The notes under the pieces are model-generated. The model did not search any database and had not been told where the DNA came from. It saw only the letters and a program-made list of their open reading frames with translations. DNA of 64,000 nt, taken from positions 1,426,001-1,490,000 of the forward strand of contig NZ_CP095074.1 of assembly GCF_022919835.1 (NCBI RefSeq), given 5' to 3'. Shown here piece after piece: positions 27,351-36,951 of this stretch (the stretch's first letter is position 1; each line of letters starts with the position of its first letter). Source of the DNA: Halobacillus shinanisalinarum (GTDB lineage Bacteria > Bacillota > Bacilli > Bacillales > Halobacillaceae). Both the position numbers and the translations under genes were made by a program.

Positions 27351-29572
27351 CTATTTGGAAGCTTCCCTTTTCCTCAGATAGATTAATATAAGAAAACCAG
27401 CAGCCATTAGTATGAGGCCGACTAATAAGTAGTTGAAGATATTGGTTGACGTTTCCGGGAGCTTATGTCCGCTGTCTTTTGTCTGTAGGCCCGAGTCATT
27501 ACTTGAGTTTTCATTTTGCTTCTTAGGACTCAAATCCTCTTTTCCCGAATTCACGCCGTCTACTGTCGAATTGTCGCGACTAGCCTTACCATTAGATGTT
27601 CTGCTCAAATCTATTTTATACTTTGCAAAGCCGTCTGTACTTTCACCGACATAGGTAATAGCCTCCTTCGTGTCAATAAATGCCCGACCATCCGGTGAAG
27701 ATCGAAATACCACCTTCGCATCACCTTCGACAGATGCAATCGACCAATTGTTATCGACGGATGGATCGATCTTCCCTTTTTCCTTAATATAGTCAATGAT
27801 GATTTGACGGTTTTCGGCTTGTGGTGAAAGAACGATCTGACTACCATCCAGATTTGGAAAATCTCCTCCTCCGCCAGCGCGATAGTTATTCGTCGCAACC
27901 AGAAATTCTTGATTCTCGTCAACCGGTTCACCTTTATATTGAAGATTCACAATACGGTGTGCGTCCTTATTGATGATTTCACCGTCGCCGTTGTAACGCC
28001 GAGAGTTTGTCACATCGATTTGATACGTGACTCCATCAATAACGTCAAATTTATAAGCTCGAAAATTGGTATTAATCAATGGCTGTTCTTCTGTGGAATT
28101 CGGCTCAATCTGATTGAACTGGCCGGCTGACATTTCGAGCCATTCTCTTATTTGTGCCCCATTTAATTAACAACCTTTAATGTGTTGGCATAAACGTAAA
28201 GGTCAGCCACACTTTTAATTGCGATTGGGCCTTGCGGAATACTTGTATAATAATCAGGTCCGCCGCGCCCGCCAGCTTTAAATGGAGCCGCTGCTGATAG
28301 AATCGGCAGCCCTTCGTATTTTGTTCCCTGAACAATTTTTTCCGTGTACCATTTTTGGGCATCAGATAAAATTTGTACAGACGGATCATCTTTCACGCGA
28401 GCAAAGTAGCTATAAATGGGTGCAGTCGTTTCACCAACTTTTGAACGTATATAATTAAGTGTTGCCTGGTGGTCTTTGCGAACAGCATCTAGTATTTTTT
28501 GATCCGGTTCAACTAATGCTTTGCCGGTTTCAGCGTCATAAATCGGACGTGCTTCTGAACTTGAGTCAATGACATCCCAATCATTACTATCTTTTTCCAA
28601 AGTGAGATCTACGATGCCTAAATGGTCGCCCCACATCCCAGCTTCAACAGAAGGAACCCCGTTAATTGTCCCTTTTTCTAGATCAACATTCGGGATTCCG
28701 GCAAACTCCCCGCTCGGGAAGACAAGGTGAGAATGACCGAATAGAATCGCATCAATCGCTTCAATTTTTGTAAGGTCATAGACTGCATCCTCCTCTTTCT
28801 CGTTAATCTCTGTTGAACCTACACCGGAATGTGGAATGGCTACGATAATGTCAGCTCCTTCCGCAACCATTTGCGGTACAAACTTTTGAGCGGTTTTGTA
28901 AATATCCTTGGCGACCACTTTTCCCTTTAAGTTCGTTTTGTCCCATTGCATGATTTGAGGCGGAACAAAACCGATCACGCCGATGTGGACAGTTTGTTGA
29001 TTACCATTATCGTCTACGACTTGCTTTTGCAAAATTTTATAAGGGGTGAAAAAGTTTTTATCATTGTCTGGATTATCATCCTCGTCATCGATATACACAT
29101 TTGCATTCACATACGGAAATTTTGCGTCATCAATGGCTTCTTTCAAATAGGTAATCCCGTAATTAAACTCGTGATTGCCTATATTTCCTGCTGCGTAATT
29201 GAGTAAATTCATTGCCTTATAGACAGGATGAACGTCCCCTTCCTCCAGACCTTGCTGTGCGGTAAAGTCCCCAAGGGGATTTCCCTGAATAAGATCCCCG
29301 TTATCAAACAAAATACTGTTTTTTACTTGACTACGAGCTTGTTTAATCAATGTTGCGGTTAGGGCCAGGCCAAATTCATCGGTCGACTGATCCTGGTAAT
29401 AATTATAGTCGACAATGTGATTGTGTATATCTGTTGTCTCCATCAATCTCAGCTTTATCGTGCTGTGTGTGTTTGGCTTTTCATCTGCATAGCTTTGCTT
29501 AAACGGAATAAAAGCCAAAATCACAGCCAATACAAAAAGAAGAACAACATTACGTCTCATACCTTTTCCCAT
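27351..29572 (-). pseudogene. LPXTG-anchored 2',3'-cyclic-nucleotide phosphodiesterase/5'-nucleotidase, one frameshift as given
   Basis: YfkN/CpdB-type surface enzyme that strips phosphate from extracellular nucleotides. A signal peptide (VVLLFVLAVILAFIPF, cleaved near YADE) precedes the metallophosphoesterase domain (LMETTDIHNHIVDY, FDNGDLIQGNPLGD, AAGNIGNHEFNYG, ILFGHSHLVFPSG) and the C-terminal nucleotidase domain (LSAAAPFKAGGRGGPDYYT, FLVATNNYRAGGGGDFPN). It ends with a polar linker, LPETST, a hydrophobic helix and RKRE, a sortase anchor. One base is missing at ~28165-28172 (KVV then LNGAQIREWLEM), within an A/T stretch; the repaired length is ~740 residues. It lies downstream of a second anchored nucleotidase and the nucleoside transporter. 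ATG 29572 has AAAGGGG upstream. Confidence 0.9.
27451..27473. repeat. 23-bp direct repeat, copy 1 (LPXTG-coding region)
   Basis: Identical to 29763-29785. Both copies encode the SGHKLPETS part of the cell-wall sorting signals of the two nucleotidases, including synonymous positions, which suggests duplication or gene conversion. Confidence 0.8.
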
Positions 29573-29632
29573 ATTAAACCCCTTTCAAGTTTCGTTAAGC
29601 ATGTAAATCCTTCATCCATTTAAGTATAGGAA

Positions 29633-29644
29633 CCCCCCCCCCCC
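29633..29644. repeat. Poly-C tract of 12 bases
   Basis: Twelve C in a row (G on the coding strand) lie ~60 bases upstream of the nucleotidase start at 29572, in the spacer between the two nucleotidase genes. Such a tract is rare in this AT-rich sequence and its exact length is unreliable. Confidence 0.85.
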
Positions 29645-29671
29645 GAATTTCGGAGTCTTACCCTAGAAAGA

Positions 29672-31615
29672 TTAAATTCGTTTCCTGCGATAGAGCAAAA
29701 TTGTGAAACCTGCACCAATGAGTATGATGCCTACCAATAAATTTTTGTAAATATTGGTGGAAGTTTCCGGGAGCTTATGTCCGCTATTCGAATCATTTGT
29801 ATTATCACCTAAATTGTCTGTTTTTGAGTTATCATCATCAGCTTTACCGTGACTTTTATCAATAGCTGTTCCGCTTGAGCCATCGTCCACATCTTTTTTT
29901 GACGGTTCAACTAGTGTCGCGCGCCCTTCGATTTTTGGATCAACTTTTTTTCCTTCTGAAGCTAACTTTTCAATATAAGCAATAAACGTTTCGGTATCAG
30001 TTTGGGCATTTCTTAGAACTTCACCTTGTGAAAATACGCTAAAACCGTCCCCACCGTCAGCCAAAAATTCGTTCATTGCAACTTTGTAGGTTTTGTTCAT
30101 ATCCATTTTTGTTTTTCCATCTGCTAAAAAGACATCCTGTACGCAATATTTTTGTTTACAGTCAGGAACCTTGCTTCCGTCAATATACGTATATTTAAAA
30201 CCTGAAATTTGCAGAAACATGATCTCTCCAGGTTTTTGCCACTGCTGGCTCAATCCGTCTTTAATTTGTTGGCCTGTTAATTCGATGAGCTGCATATAGC
30301 CATTAAAAGGCTGAACGGCATAGGCTGCTCCCCATGTAATAATGTGATTACCTTTGTCATTTGTCTGTGGAATCAGCGCTTCCCGGATACCGCCTGAATT
30401 TGTAATAGCAAAATCGGCACCAGTTGTCATGATCCGTTGGGCATCCGTCACAGGATTGCCGAGCTCATTCTCACCGTCTTCCGGTTTTCGTTTACCGATC
30501 GACTCTCCGCTGGCCGCTTGTCCAATCGGCTCACTTGCTGCTTTTTCTGTCACTTTTTTGGCTTCGGATACAATGGCCTGAACTTCAGGGTCCGGTGTCA
30601 CATCGCGTGTATTTAGTACGACTTCCGCTTTAGTCGAACCTTTGACAAAGTCATCTGTTTCAGGATCCAATTTTGTACGAACATCTCCGAATGCTTGTCC
30701 ATAATTATAGTTCTGGTTGATAAGCTTGCCATCAACAACACCGTTTGCGATTTCGTGACTGTGAGCGGCAAAGATAATATCCACTTGATCGTCTAGTTTT
30801 GAAGCGAGATCCGCCATAACACCTGTTGTTTCGCCATTATTTGTAGAAGCACCTTCATGAGCTACCACAACAATGGCTTTCACTCCTTTTTTTTCCAACT
30901 CCATAGCATATTTGTTAATCGTCTTCGTTATATCAAGAAATTGATATGATTTTGTATGTTTTGGCGCAGCGGACGTTGTCGTTTCCGGAGTAACAATACC
31001 GATAAAACCAACATGGACGCCGCCGACCTGTTTAATCGTATAGGGATCAAAAATATGTTCACCTGATGCTTTTTCAACAACATTTGCTGCTAAGAATTTA
31101 AAGTCATCATCAACCCCACGATATTTGTAATCCGTTCCCTCTGTATATTTAGCTACATTTGGATGAACAGAGGTTGCATGTAAAAGTCGTTTGAATTCTT
31201 GAATTCCTTCGTCAAATGAATGGTTTCCAAGCACACCGAGTTTAAAGTCCATTTGATTCAATGCTTTCATAGTTGGCTCATCTTGAAGCAAAGATGAAAC
31301 GGTTGGGCTCGCACCCACAGCGTCACCTGCCTCTAAACGGAGCGTAACAGGTTTTTTTCCGTCTTTTTCCGCTTGTGCCTCCATTTCGGCCTGACGTTGA
31401 TTAAGGTGTGTGGCTAAATAAGCGGCACCGCCAACTTCTTTCCCATTCAATGTGCTCTTCGTATCAAGGTTCCCGTGAAAGTCATTTATCGAAAGTATTT
31501 GAAAAGGTATATAATCGTTGTTGGTATTCTCTTTTGCCTGAGTGATTAAATGTGATGGAAAAAGCGTGAACGAGAGAGAAATTAAAAGTAAAACTGATAA
31601 AAGCAACTTGCCCAT
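29672..31615 (-). CDS. LPXTG-anchored 5'-nucleotidase / UshA-type phosphoesterase
   Basis: About 647 residues with an intact frame. A signal peptide (KLLLSVLLLISLSFTLFPS, cleaved near TQA-KE) is followed by the calcineurin-type metal domain (LSINDFHGNLD, LEAGDAVGASPT, GVLGNHSFDEG, VVVAHEGAST, IIFAAHSHE) and the substrate-binding nucleotidase domain (FAITNSGGIREALIP, VQPFNGYMQLIELTGQQIKD, NEFLADGGDGFSVF). The end has an acidic linker, LPETST, a hydrophobic segment and YRRKRI, a sortase sorting signal. It releases nucleosides from nucleotides at the cell surface. It lies between NupC, which imports nucleosides, and a second similar enzyme. ATG 31615 is preferred over 31624 because of the GGGGG site. 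Confidence 0.93.
   Translation of the reverse strand: MGKLLLSVLLLISLSFTLFPSHLITQAKENTNNDYIPFQILSINDFHGNLDTKSTLNGKEVGGAAYLATHLNQRQAEMEAQAEKDGKKPVTLRLEAGDAVGASPTVSSLLQDEPTMKALNQMDFKLGVLGNHSFDEGIQEFKRLLHATSVHPNVAKYTEGTDYKYRGVDDDFKFLAANVVEKASGEHIFDPYTIKQVGGVHVGFIGIVTPETTTSAAPKHTKSYQFLDITKTINKYAMELEKKGVKAIVVVAHEGASTNNGETTGVMADLASKLDDQVDIIFAAHSHEIANGVVDGKLINQNYNYGQAFGDVRTKLDPETDDFVKGSTKAEVVLNTRDVTPDPEVQAIVSEAKKVTEKAASEPIGQAASGESIGKRKPEDGENELGNPVTDAQRIMTTGADFAITNSGGIREALIPQTNDKGNHIITWGAAYAVQPFNGYMQLIELTGQQIKDGLSQQWQKPGEIMFLQISGFKYTYIDGSKVPDCKQKYCVQDVFLADGKTKMDMNKTYKVAMNEFLADGGDGFSVFSQGEVLRNAQTDTETFIAYIEKLASEGKKVDPKIEGRATLVEPSKKDVDDGSSGTAIDKSHGKADDDNSKTDNLGDNTNDSNSGHKLPETSTNIYKNLLVGIILIGAGFTILLYRRKRI
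29763..29785. repeat. 23-bp direct repeat, copy 2 (LPXTG-coding region)
   Basis: Second copy of the repeat at 27451-27473, inside the sorting-signal code of the upstream nucleotidase. Confidence 0.8.
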
Positions 31616-31716
31616 GAGACCCATCCCCCAGTTTTTTATAAACTATTTTTTAATGAAACAAGTTTCAATCTCTGATCTATGTTTCTTTTAATTCATTAAG
31701 TTCAACACCAATTTAC

Positions 31717-32937
31717 TTAAATCAACATACCTGCAATCGCAGCACTCAGCAGGTTGGCGAGCGTTCCTCCCAAAACGGAGAGAAGGCCGAGCCGTGCAAT
31801 TTCCGGACGCCTCTCTGGTGCCATCCCGCCCATTCCGCCGAGAAGAATTGCAAGCGTTCCGAAATTGGCAAATCCGCACAGTGCAAACGATACGATAGCT
31901 ACCGTTTTATCGGACAATTCCTCAATATGCGGAGAAAATGCGGAGAAGGCCACAAATTCATTGAGTACAACTTTTTGGCCGATAAACGCTCCAGCCTGAA
32001 TCGCTTCTCCCCAGGGAACACCAATAATAAATGCAAGCGGTGCCAAAAGGAAACCCAATATCTGTTCCATCGATAATTGTTCGTAACCAAACCAGCCGCC
32101 GACTCCGCCAAGGATGCCATTGACTAATGCAATCAATCCGATAAAAGCAAGCAGCATTGCACCGACATTCAAAGCCAATGACATCCCGTCAGAAGCACCA
32201 CGCGCAGCAGCATCAATGACGTTCACTGTTTCCGAATCCTTTTCAACATCAACTAAATTGTTCACCTCCTCGTGTTTTGTTTCCGGAACGAGAATTTTTG
32301 CCATTAACAAACCAGCGGGCGCACTCATAAAACTGGCCGCAATCAAATAATCAACCGGAACACCAAGCAATACATATCCCGCAAGCGTTGAACCTGCCAC
32401 AGACGCCATCCCGCCGGTCATAACCGCAAAAAACTCTGATTGCGTCATTTTATTGATGAAAGGTCTGACGACAAGTGGTGCTTCCGTTTGGCCGACAAAA
32501 ATATTCGCGCCTGCTGACATGGACTCCGCTTTACTCGTCTTAAGAAGCTTGGAAAGCCCGCCGCCAATAATACGAATCATCCATTGCATGATCCCGAGAC
32601 GGTACAACACGGCAATTAGTGATGAAAAGAAGATAATGACCGTTAACACCTGAAAGGCGAAAACAAATCCGATTTTTTCTACACTGCCGTTTGTCAGATT
32701 ACCGAACAGAAAGTTGATCCCGGCGCTTGCATAACCGATCAATTGCTGGACTTTGTTGGATCCCCACTGCAACGCCGCTTTTCCCGGCTCCCATTTTAAT
32801 ACGGCAAATGCGAACGTCAGCTGGATCGCCAGGGCACCAAGTACAGTTCGGAAATTGATCGCCTTTTTATCTTTTGAAAACAAATAGGCGATGCCAAGAA
32901 GAACCATCACACCTCCGAACCCCCATAATATTTGCAT
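31717..32937 (-). CDS. nupC: Concentrative nucleoside transporter NupC
   Basis: 406 residues, CNT family, which imports nucleosides with H+ or Na+. Family marks: [19 protein letters not shown] (~147-165), [61 protein letters not shown] and [30 protein letters not shown] 32937 has GGGGGG 6 bases upstream. It is the first gene of a likely unit nupC-nucleotidase-nucleotidase, so extracellular nucleotides are trimmed and the nucleosides taken up. A cre-like CcpA box lies ~170 bases upstream, fitting carbon-catabolite control of nucleoside use. Confidence 0.95.
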   Translation of the reverse strand: MQILWGFGGVMVLLGIAYLFSKDKKAINFRTVLGALAIQLTFAFAVLKWEPGKAALQWGSNKVQQLIGYASAGINFLFGNLTNGSVEKIGFVFAFQVLTVIIFFSSLIAVLYRLGIMQWMIRIIGGGLSKLLKTSKAESMSAGANIFVGQTEAPLVVRPFINKMTQSEFFAVMTGGMASVAGSTLAGYVLLGVPVDYLIAASFMSAPAGLLMAKILVPETKHEEVNNLVDVEKDSETVNVIDAAARGASDGMSLALNVGAMLLAFIGLIALVNGILGGVGGWFGYEQLSMEQILGFLLAPLAFIIGVPWGEAIQAGAFIGQKVVLNEFVAFSAFSPHIEELSDKTVAIVSFALCGFANFGTLAILLGGMGGMAPERRPEIARLGLLSVLGGTLANLLSAAIAGMLI

Positions 32938-33104
32938 GTCTTTCCCCCCTGTTATTTTTTAAGGATGTATTTTACGTGTCTACAAGTAATCTGTTGAATT
33001 AGATCATTTTTTCCAGAAATGTGTGCGCCAAACTTTGCAACCGTAAAAGCAGAAACTATAAGCTGTCTTCCGATACCTCTTTTTTACTCACTCCTTTCAA
33101 ATTA

Positions 33105-33118
33105 TGTAACCGGTTTCA
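33105..33118. promoter_or_regulatory. cre-like CcpA operator upstream of nupC
   Basis: TGTAACCGGTTTCA matches the cre consensus TGWAANCGNTNWCA at all fixed positions. It is 168 bases upstream of the nupC start. Confidence 0.6.
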
Positions 33119-33173
33119 CAAACCCACAAAAAGTGCTTAAATACATCGATTGCTTTAAAATAATTAGTTTCTG

Positions 33174-33210
33174 CTTTTTAGGTTACCACCGACGAGGTAA
33201 CCTAAAAAAG
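33174..33210. other. Long perfect hairpin with T/A flanks
   Basis: CTTTTTAGGTTACC pairs with GGTAACCTAAAAAAG around ACCGACGA. The poly-T lies before the stem and poly-A after it on both strands, so the pairs extend the stem and it does not form an ordinary terminator tail. Confidence 0.6.
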
Positions 33211-33440
33211 AGACTACACGAATCGCGATCATTTGTCAAACAAAACTGAATTAGGTGAATATTAAAATAATTTAAAGAGAGGGATTATGAGATGTAATGG
33301 TGTAAGACCATGGTGGAGCCGACGAATCGAAAGAAAGGAATTTGCCTTTCATTGTGAAAGGCAAACCTTCTTACATTTTAACTTCATAAGAAGATGTTTT
33401 TTTCTTCACGATTCGTTAGTAGGTCGTGATGCTTTTTGAT

Positions 33441-33700
33441 TTGGCAGAAGGGCTTGTTCGGCGGTCAATACGACTGTATATCCAGCAACTAAGGCTGCAC
33501 CTAACTTCTAGGAATCACCGACAAGGGAAAGTTCCATGGAATGATCTGCTCAACTACACCGACTGATTCGTGACGTGAATCGTTTAAATAATCGGGGATA
33601 TAGGTACTGTTTGCCCAAGGATTCCAATTGAACAAGTTCTTTCCTATTTTGTTCAATTAAATCAGCAAGTTTATAAATAAGATGCGAGCGAATCAGCCGC
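33441..33700 (-). pseudogene. Remnant of an aldehyde dehydrogenase
   Basis: Minus-strand frames read IRSHLIYKLADLIEQNRKEL, then VQLESLGKQ, and, in another frame, NQSVGVVEQIIPWNFPLSVI followed by a degraded KLGAALVAGYTVVLT-like part. These are the N-terminal and cofactor-binding segments of NAD-dependent aldehyde dehydrogenases (EPVGVVGQIIPWNFP in intact enzymes). About 25-30 residues between the two parts and all of the catalytic half are gone, so this is real decay. It may have matched the intact enzyme at 54338. Confidence 0.7.
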
Positions 33701-33921
33701 ACTTAAATACCGCCATTCCCCTTTTCAGATGCCTGTCAAAGCCAATTTTTACGACACAATGTGTGTAAACGGATTTACTTCATAGGAGTACATTTCATGC
33801 AATACAAAAAAGGAACTGTCTCTATTTGACAATTCCGTCTCCATTAAATCAATACTATGTTGTGAACACGTCGGCTTGACATTATAAACCCCTCTTCTTT
33901 ATTTAAAACCCTTAAAAAAAT

Positions 33922-33944
33922 AAAACCATCACATGGATGGTTTT
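33922..33944 (-). terminator. Terminator of the lipoprotein gene
   Basis: AAAACCATC pairs with GATGGTTTT around ACATG; the minus strand continues ATTTTTTTAAG. Confidence 0.8.
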
Positions 33945-33963
33945 ACGATTGGTCCCCAGCTTA

Positions 33964-34764
33964 TTAAGAGGATGAAGCTAGCTTTTTCTTAAACATTTTT
34001 AGTTTGGACGTAGTTTCTTCAATCAGCCTTTGCATTTTATCTATATCCGGATGATCTCTTTTCGCTTCAGCAATGAGTGGATACAGACTTTTTTCGATAT
34101 TTTCATAAGCCTCAGTATTGCGTTTTTCTACCGTTTTTTCGATAGGCTCCCAGCTTTCCGACAGAGCTTTCCCTTTATTGTTTGTTTTCTTGGCATCATT
34201 AGGTGCGGCCTGAACTGTGTCTTTTAAATCTTGAAGGGAGGTTAATACCTTATCGATCCCCTCTGTTAACGAAGCAGCCTGATCTATGTGTTTTTTAAAG
34301 GTCTGGTTGTTGGCGACATACCAGACATCTTTAACACCTTGACCTTTCACGTCTCCCTTTTCTTTGTCTTTCACAAAATAATATAGCGGATAACCTTTGT
34401 ACGTGGTTTGCTTTTCATCCGTATCTTTTCTTGTAATTGTTCCGAAATCGCTTTTGTTATAACCTTCGGGCACCTTGAAATCCTTGGTGTGAAAAGCTGG
34501 CCAATTACTGAGACACTTTCCTGTGCAGTTGCTGACACCTTTTTTATCCTCTGTGAAAATGTATAGGGTTTTGCCTTCCGTATCTGCCAAATACTTGCCG
34601 ACATTTTCACTTTCCATTACCTTCAGGCCTGTTGCTGTAACTTCATCTTTGTCTTCAGTTTGTTCTTTTTTGTTTGCAGCACCCTCGCTATCGTCCGAAC
34701 ACGCTGCAAAAACCACTATCGTCACCAAGAGTATGGCTAATAGCCATGATTTTTGCTTTCCCAT
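33964..34764 (-). CDS. Lipoprotein with PF03640-type repeats and a helical C-terminal domain
   Basis: 266 residues. The lipobox (IVVFAAC, Cys ~22) makes it membrane-anchored. The middle (residues ~45-160) has two copies of the 'secreted repeat' (KYLADTEGKTLYIFTEDKKG, with SNCTGKCLSNWPAF, and TTYKGYPLYYFVKDKEKGD with VKDVWYV), a COG4315-type fold of unknown role in which the two Cys may form a disulfide. The last ~100 residues are helical (NNKGKALSESWEPIEKTVEK, ENIEKSLYPLIAEAKRDHPD) and resemble the helical domain of EfeO/FTR1-associated or imelysin-like proteins. That would fit iron or redox chemistry at the membrane, but this link is only inferred. The start has GGGAGG upstream. Confidence 0.8.
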   Translation of the reverse strand: MGKQKSWLLAILLVTIVVFAACSDDSEGAANKKEQTEDKDEVTATGLKVMESENVGKYLADTEGKTLYIFTEDKKGVSNCTGKCLSNWPAFHTKDFKVPEGYNKSDFGTITRKDTDEKQTTYKGYPLYYFVKDKEKGDVKGQGVKDVWYVANNQTFKKHIDQAASLTEGIDKVLTSLQDLKDTVQAAPNDAKKTNNKGKALSESWEPIEKTVEKRNTEAYENIEKSLYPLIAEAKRDHPDIDKMQRLIEETTSKLKMFKKKLASSS

Positions 34765-35345
34765 CTAAAAAACCTCCCAAGAATAATTATGGTTGGCGGG
34801 GCAATTTCTACATCTCCTCTCCCGCTTTTTTTTACCATACCATAGAAAATGGCCACTAAATTATACGGATCAATAATGGCTGTTATATAAAAAAATGATA
34901 AGACAAACCTGATAGATGGAAATTAAAGGTATCACATTAATATGTTTAAGGATGTTTTAAAATTAAAATAGCCCAATCTCTCAGTGTTAAAAAAGAGAGT
35001 TTGGGCTTTCTAAATACTTTCCAAAATCCGTTATTTAGTTATATCACAGTATCTATGCGGTACATCTTCGGAGGATTGATCTAAGCCCTCCCGACCTGCA
35101 AGCGTTCAAATTTTTTCACACTTGCAATCTCGGATGATTGCTTCGGGTGCTATATTATTTATCACTACTTAAATTTGATGCTAGCATATAAATTGAATAG
35201 AAAGTGGGGATTAAGCCTTTTTTTCTCTAGTCTGACGCCCTAAATTTTGCTCGTTGCAAATTCCCCCATAAATCCTGTACATAAATCATGTGGTACTAAT
35301 TTTTCAGACATATTGAAATAGCAATAGTTAATTGATCATAGAATA
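34765..35345. other. Intergenic stretch with one hairpin
   Basis: 581 bases with no gene seen. A hairpin at 34970-35007 (AGCCCAATCTCTC with GAGAGTTTGGGCT) has modest T/A tails on both sides and may terminate the ABC transporter transcript, ~340 bases beyond the ATPase gene. Confidence 0.5.
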
Positions 35346-36923
35346 TTAACCCAATTCACTGAAGTCGATCATTCTATTACTAATTCGTTTTAGAAGGGGT
35401 AGATCATGACTAATGGCAAGTACTCCAATTTGGCGTTCTTCGCTTGTTTTTAAAATAACATCCCAAATCTGCGCTTGGGTAACCGCATCAAGCATTGTTG
35501 TCATTTCATCTGCAATAAGATAGCGGGTATCTGGTCCAAGTGCACGTGCTAGACAAAAACGCTGCAACTCACCTCCAGACAGCTCGTTAGGCCATCGTTT
35601 CAACCAAGACTTATCAATTTTAAGATCGGCAAGGATATGGTCATCTGGCCACCAGCCTTCTCGAAGAGTTTTCTCTAAACGCCATCTTGGGTTTACGGCT
35701 TTTTCGGGATTTTGCCAAACTAATTGAACTGGATGATAGCCACGTAAAGGGATTGGCTTGTTATCAATCTTGATACTTCCGTCCGTTGGTTTCTCATAGC
35801 CTGCTATAATTCGTGCGAGTGTCGTCTTTCCTAAACCACTTGGACCGAACAAACCGACTACTTCCCCAGGGCGAACATTTATATCTACATTCCTAAAAAT
35901 CCAAGGGCCCTTCCCATAACGAAAACCAACGTCATTTGCTTCAAGCTTGTAAGAACTTCCCACGCCTCTATGCATCTTATTTTTGTCAGTTTCCTTTTCC
36001 CCGGGACCAGTCACCTGAACACTTATTGGAGCAAGCTTATCTGATCTACTGTTTGCCATCGACTGAATGTTTTCGATTGGGATAAAACTATTTTGAGGCA
36101 AGGCATTCCAGAGAGCCCTCGTATATGGATGCTTTAGTTTTTCTCCCTTACCAGAAAAGCCGTTCGTTTGAGCAACTTCCACCACTGTCCCAGCGTTAAA
36201 CACGGCGATCCTATCAGCAATTTTTAATGCTGCATCAATATCATGTGTAATAAGCATGACGCCTCGTCCATCATCAGCAAATTGCCGGATATGACCAATC
36301 GTTTCTTTAAGCGACTCCTCATCCAAGCCGGGTGTGGGCTCATCGGCAATGACTAACTGAGCCTCTGAAGCCATTGCTGTCGCTGTCAACACTCTTCTGG
36401 CCATCCCACCTGAAAGCTGAAAAGGATACTTGATTTCTGTTTCAGGTGGTAAACGAAGTTTGGAAAGTATCTTATTTATCTTTGCACGCTTACGTTCCTT
36501 ATCTACAGTCTGCACTTGCCTTCCAGTCTTCATCAGAGGATCAAGACTATTGATAGATTGTGGAATGAGAGCCATGCTTTTACCACGCAGTCGTGCCGTT
36601 TCTTCAGCATTTAATGCTTTTCCTTCATAATAAATCGATCCTGTCAAATTAGCGTTTTTTGGTAATATCCCAAGAATAGCACTGGCAAGCAGGCTTTTCC
36701 CGGAACCGCTAGCTCCAATTACGGCGACAACTTCTCCCTTTCCAATAGTCAGATTAACATTATCTATCACTTGCATAGTAGAATGTCGTAATCCTTTCAT
36801 ATATTGCGTAAACGAGATAGATAGATTTCTGACTTCCATTAGCACGTTCTCTTCCTCATTCACACTATCAAAGGCACAATTCTTATTTATGTTCAGTTCC
36901 GGCTTTTGAACCGTGTGATGCAT
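35346..36923 (-). CDS. ABC transporter ATPase with two nucleotide-binding domains (nickel/peptide type)
   Basis: 525 residues fusing two ATPases that are separate in Opp/Nik systems (NikD and NikE). Domain 1: Walker A GASGSGKS (~75), signature QLSGGMARR, Walker B LVIADEPTPGLDE. Domain 2: Walker A GPSGLGKTT (~370), signature ELSGGELQR, Walker B YLIADEMTTMLD. Between them is the oligopeptide/dipeptide C-terminal motif (HPYTRALWNALPQ). It energises import by the permeases and binding protein encoded upstream. Its place next to urease suggests nickel or a nickel chelate as cargo, but peptide import is not excluded. The start has AGGAGG upstream. Confidence 0.9.
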   Translation of the reverse strand: MHHTVQKPELNINKNCAFDSVNEEENVLMEVRNLSISFTQYMKGLRHSTMQVIDNVNLTIGKGEVVAVIGASGSGKSLLASAILGILPKNANLTGSIYYEGKALNAEETARLRGKSMALIPQSINSLDPLMKTGRQVQTVDKERKRAKINKILSKLRLPPETEIKYPFQLSGGMARRVLTATAMASEAQLVIADEPTPGLDEESLKETIGHIRQFADDGRGVMLITHDIDAALKIADRIAVFNAGTVVEVAQTNGFSGKGEKLKHPYTRALWNALPQNSFIPIENIQSMANSRSDKLAPISVQVTGPGEKETDKNKMHRGVGSSYKLEANDVGFRYGKGPWIFRNVDINVRPGEVVGLFGPSGLGKTTLARIIAGYEKPTDGSIKIDNKPIPLRGYHPVQLVWQNPEKAVNPRWRLEKTLREGWWPDDHILADLKIDKSWLKRWPNELSGGELQRFCLARALGPDTRYLIADEMTTMLDAVTQAQIWDVILKTSEERQIGVLAISHDLPLLKRISNRMIDFSELG

Positions 36924-36951
36924 AAGTACTCCTCCTTTCTATTTGAATTGC

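Larger units (their letters stand above)
32938..33963. other. Long spacer between NupC and the lipoprotein gene
   Basis: 1.0 kb without an intact gene. It contains the cre-like box (33105-33118), a long A/T-flanked hairpin (33174-33210), an aldehyde dehydrogenase remnant (33441-33700) and the lipoprotein terminator (33922-33944). No purine riboswitch was recognised. Confidence 0.6.

Noticed and set aside
33019..33249. 76-codon plus-strand frame
   Set aside because: It crosses the cre-like box and long hairpin, has no ribosome site and resembles no protein.
32938..33260. Possible purine riboswitch before nupC
   Set aside because: No conserved purine-aptamer loop sequences or P1 pairing were found; only a cre-like box and a hairpin are present.
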